The notes under the pieces are model-generated. The model was given only the letters and a program-made list of their open reading frames with translations, was not told the DNA's origin and made no database searches. A stretch of DNA of 10,031 nucleotides from Alphaproteobacteria bacterium (GTDB taxonomy: Bacteria; Pseudomonadota; Alphaproteobacteria; ATCC43930; CGMCC-115725). This document shows, piece by piece, positions 7,712 to 10,031 of this stretch; positions within the stretch are counted from its first letter, which is position 1; each line of letters opens with the position of its first letter. The DNA is taken from contig JAFAWI010000665.1 of assembly GCA_019241915.1 (NCBI GenBank), positions 1 through 10,031 on the forward strand, in the 5' to 3' direction. Both the position numbers and the translations under genes were made by a program.

Positions 7712-9044
7712 CCCGGGTCGCGGCGGCGCGGCAGTGGCGCGCAAGCTCGGCGGCGTTGGGCAGCACCTGCAGCGCGGCCACCGTGTCCCACAGCGCATCG
7801 GAGCCGCCGCACGCGGCAAATTTAGCTCGGGTATCCCCGGCCGGGAGCGGGTTCGCCGGGCTGCCGAGCACCGCGTCCACATCGCAGCCGAGCGCACGCC
7901 CGTCGACGAGGTCGAACTCGACGCGAACCGGGTGGAGCGCGTTGAGATCGCGGTTGCGATCCTCAGCCACGGTAAGACGCGCGGCGAGGGCGAGCGTCTT
8001 CGGGTCGGCGAGCGCCTCGGCGGTGAAGTCGCCAAGTCCGACCGTACCGCTGCGCAGGCAAACCGCGGCGCAATACGGGAGACACAGCCTCGCATAGGCG
8101 ACCGTCATCTCGGGCGTGGCCGGGCGGCCGACAAGCCGATGGGTCAGCGGCGGCACCAGAAACCGGCCGCGCAGGAGCCGGTCCGCCTGCAACCCGTACT
8201 TCGCTATCAGCCGTTGCAGCCCGTCGAGACCGCCATGTGTTGCGCGGCCGCTGGGAAACGGTTTGTGGCTCAGCTCGCCGATGCGCCAGACCCGACCAAG
8301 CTCATCGAAGGGAGCCGGATCGGCGGCGCCGTCGAACAGCGCGAAATAACCAAAAGGGCCGGAAATCGGCGCCCGCGGACCTGGCATGCCGCGCCGCGCC
8401 AATTCCACCGCGGCGACCGCATTGCGCGCCGCGAAGCCCATCTGCATCGCCAGCTGCGGGCTTGCCTCGACATGCGCCTGCATCGTGCCGGCGCATTGGC
8501 CGTAATAGATGCCGAGAGCATTTCGGATCTGCGCCTCGTCGAGCCGGGCGAGCAGCGTCAGCGCTGCAGTGGCGCCAAACCCGCCGCAGGTCGCCGGACG
8601 AAAAAAGCGCATCGGCGTCCGCGAGCATAAGCCCAGCGTCGCCGCGACATCCACCGCGCCGACCACAGCGCGGACAAGGTCTTCGCCGGAGACGCCGCCG
8701 TGGGCCTCGGCCCAGCCGAGCGCGCAGGCGAGCGGCGCGGCCATGGCATGCACGACGGCGCCCTCGTGCACCGGGTCGAATTCCTGCGAATGCGCCTGGA
8801 ACGCGTTGATCATGGCCGCGGCGGCCAGGGACAGCCGCTCACCGCCGCCCCAAGCCGTCGCTTCGCCTTCCGCGCCGCGCGCCATGTCGAGCACCTCCGC
8901 GCGCCACGGCGCCGACGCGCCGGCAATGCCGACGCCAAGAGTGTCGGCGACAAAGGCTTTGGCGGACGCCACCGCCATCTCCGGCACTTGGCCGGTGGCG
9001 ATGCGCTGCAGGTGCGCGACGATCTTATCGACGACCGGGTCCAT
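7683..9044 (-). CDS. MmgE/PrpD family protein, full length
   Basis: This 453-residue protein has the length and layout of the MmgE/PrpD family, which includes 2-methylcitrate dehydratase, cis-aconitate decarboxylase and iminodisuccinate epimerase. Family features include VADTLGVGIAG (32-42), NAFQAHSQEFDPVHEGAVVHAMA (80-102), the helical Gly/Ala-rich stretch around 150-215, and SHKPFPSGRATHGG (259-272) with a conserved lysine at 261. The usual K-P-x-H-A-G motif is not present: by alignment on the following AAxN, Leu198 and Gln201 stand where lysine and histidine are expected. The substrate cannot be named. I chose the ATG at 9044; the frame runs on to an upstream ATG at 9116, but those 24 residues lie over the inverted-repeat region and look non-coding. 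It probably follows the neighbouring PrpD-family gene in an operon. Its last 29 bases overlap malQ on the other strand. Confidence 0.92.
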   Translation of the reverse strand: MDPVVDKIVAHLQRIATGQVPEMAVASAKAFVADTLGVGIAGASAPWRAEVLDMARGAEGEATAWGGGERLSLAAAAMINAFQAHSQEFDPVHEGAVVHAMAAPLACALGWAEAHGGVSGEDLVRAVVGAVDVAATLGLCSRTPMRFFRPATCGGFGATAALTLLARLDEAQIRNALGIYYGQCAGTMQAHVEASPQLAMQMGFAARNAVAAVELARRGMPGPRAPISGPFGYFALFDGAADPAPFDELGRVWRIGELSHKPFPSGRATHGGLDGLQRLIAKYGLQADRLLRGRFLVPPLTHRLVGRPATPEMTVAYARLCLPYCAAVCLRSGTVGLGDFTAEALADPKTLALAARLTVAEDRNRDLNALHPVRVEFDLVDGRALGCDVDAVLGSPANPLPAGDTRAKFAACGGSDALWDTVAALQVLPNAAELARHCRAAATRVTPPAAAPR

Positions 9045-9063
9045 CTCAGCAGCAGACAGTAAT

Positions 9064-9145
9064 CCGCTTCCCGGCGAAAGCCGGCACGCACTGTTCCACC
9101 GGTTGCGACGCCGCAAGCTCGGACCCGGCTTTCGCCGGGGGGCGG
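9064..9145. repeat. REP-like palindromic doublet between the two PrpD-family genes
   Basis: CCCGGCGAAAGCCGG at 9070-9084 and its exact reverse complement at 9125-9139 form a perfect 15-base inverted repeat with a 40-base spacer. With two G-U pairs in the + strand transcript, pairing extends to 9064-9145. Each arm is also a small hairpin: CCGGC stems closing a GAAA loop on the left (+ strand), and CCCGGC stems closing TTTC on the right (GAAA on the - strand). Two opposed hairpins in an intergenic gap are the layout of REP/BIME elements. No T run follows either arm on either strand, so a plain intrinsic terminator is less likely, though an mRNA-stability or attenuation role within the - strand transcript is possible. 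Confidence 0.65.
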
Positions 9146-9164
9146 CGCACCTTTGAGGTTGGCT

Positions 9165-10031
9165 TTACTTCGCGGCCAGCCGCGTGATGACCCCGGCATC
9201 GCCGAGGTCGTCGAGCCTGCCGATCGCGTCGCGCAACTCGCCGGCGCGCGCCGCGCCGAGCGCCTCAACCGCGAGCGCGTCGAACTTCTCGGCCAGCCGC
9301 CGGCCCTGGTCGGCAATATCGGGATTGGGGATGCCGGCGTCGAACGTCGCGCGCGCGGTGCGTCCGTCGTTGAGTGCAACCTCGATTTCGGCGCCGGCTT
9401 CGGCGAAGTCGTCGCGGAAATCGAAAGCGACCCGCTCGCGCAGCGCGACCAGCGCCGGATCGGTCGCAGTGGTCGCGCTATACGCGCCGAGGCTCGCGGT
9501 GTCGACGCCGGACAAGGCCATCGCCACGGTCTGACGCAGGCTGAACTTGCTTTCGAGCCCGTCGCTCGGCGACGGGATATTGCAGACCCGGTCGGTGGCA
9601 CTGTGCACCCGCAGCCGGATTGCGGCGATGTCGGCGGGGGCTACGCCCTGCGCGCGCAGCTGCCGGCCGCATTCGATCGGCGCGTGCGTCATGTAGCAGG
9701 CGGCGTGATACTTGAAGAGGTTGCCGTAGATGTAGAACCCGCGCTTTGGTTCGGCGAGCGCCTTTTCGGGAGCGAAGTCGGGCGAATGAGTCGCGGCGAA
9801 GCCCTGCGCGCATTCGATCAGGTCCGGACGGCTGGAGAAGCCGCGGGCCGCGAGCCGGGCCGCCAGCAACCCGTTCTGCGCCGCCTTGCCGGCGTGGAAC
9901 GGCTTGCACATCGTGCCGAATTGCGCCTTGAGGCCGGCCGACTGCGTGCCGGCAATGCCGAGTGCGCGCGTCGTCGCCTCTGTGTCGAGGCCGAGCAGAT
10001 GGGCACAGGCCGCCGCCGCGCCGAACGCGCC
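9165..10031 (-). CDS. MmgE/PrpD family protein (5' end beyond window)
   Basis: These are the C-terminal 288 residues of a second MmgE/PrpD-family protein; the frame stays open to the window edge, so the true start lies beyond 10031. The first visible residues, GAFGAAAA, then LGIAGTQSAGLKAQFGTM and CKPFHAGKAAQNG (42-54), are classic for the family and include Lys43 and His46 of the K-P-x-H-A-G motif. Further on are LFKYHAACYMTHAPIE (105-120) and SKFSLRQTVAMAL (161-173), matching the C-terminal domain with its conserved lysine (107) and the SKFSL segment. Enzymes of this family dehydrate, decarboxylate or epimerise small tri- and dicarboxylic acids; the substrate here is unknown. It ends with TAA, 120 bases before the start of the other PrpD-family gene on the same strand, so a shared transcript is plausible. 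An ATG at 9911 is internal and not the true start. Confidence 0.92.
   Translation of the reverse strand, partial: GAFGAAAACAHLLGLDTEATTRALGIAGTQSAGLKAQFGTMCKPFHAGKAAQNGLLAARLAARGFSSRPDLIECAQGFAATHSPDFAPEKALAEPKRGFYIYGNLFKYHAACYMTHAPIECGRQLRAQGVAPADIAAIRLRVHSATDRVCNIPSPSDGLESKFSLRQTVAMALSGVDTASLGAYSATTATDPALVALRERVAFDFRDDFAEAGAEIEVALNDGRTARATFDAGIPNPDIADQGRRLAEKFDALAVEALGAARAGELRDAIGRLDDLGDAGVITRLAAK

Noticed and set aside
5594..8095. 833-codon open frame on the - strand, antisense to malQ and overlapping the PrpD-family gene
   Set aside because: Compositionally biased product without motifs; it is a codon-position shadow of malQ.
9045..9116. 24-residue N-terminal extension of the full-length PrpD-family protein from the ATG at 9116
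   Set aside because: It would be encoded partly by the palindromic repeat and has no family similarity; the family N terminus begins at the ATG at 9044.
9070..9139. Inverted repeat as an intrinsic terminator
   Set aside because: Neither strand has a T run after the stems, and two separate opposed hairpins fit a REP-like doublet better.

Overview
The window is very G+C-rich by eye and almost fully coding. Its gene content and codon use fit a high-GC proteobacterium, most likely an alphaproteobacterium; this is inferred from style and gene families, as no rRNA or other phylogenetic marker is present. There are six protein genes: four on the + strand, then two on the - strand that converge on them. 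No tRNA, rRNA, CRISPR array, transposase or integrase was found. No gene-free stretch reaches 300 bases; the longest gaps are about 120 bases.

Left edge (1-1017): the C-terminal two thirds of a thiamine-diphosphate enzyme of the acetolactate synthase/benzoylformate decarboxylase class. Centre (1139-7711): a compact, probably co-transcribed trio for alpha-glucan metabolism. These are glgB (branching enzyme), glgX (debranching enzyme) and malQ (4-alpha-glucanotransferase). All three carry the complete GH13/GH77 catalytic triads. Together they make branch points, remove them, and rework the short malto-oligosaccharides that debranching releases. The genes are packed tightly: an 8-codon minicistron bridges glgB and glgX through ATGA and TGATG overlaps, and glgX overlaps malQ by ATGA. 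Glycogen synthase, ADP-glucose pyrophosphorylase and phosphorylase are not in the window.

Right part (7683-10031, - strand): two MmgE/PrpD-family genes in tandem, the upstream one cut by the window edge. The downstream one is full length and its 3' end overlaps the 3' end of malQ by 29 bases. The 120-base gap between them holds a palindromic, REP-like doublet: two GAAA-loop hairpins in opposite orientation forming a perfect 15-base inverted repeat.

I see no clearly undescribed multi-gene system. The points most worth a second look are the glgB-glgX minicistron, the REP-like doublet, and the loss of the canonical lysine/histidine motif in the full-length PrpD homologue while its neighbour keeps it.
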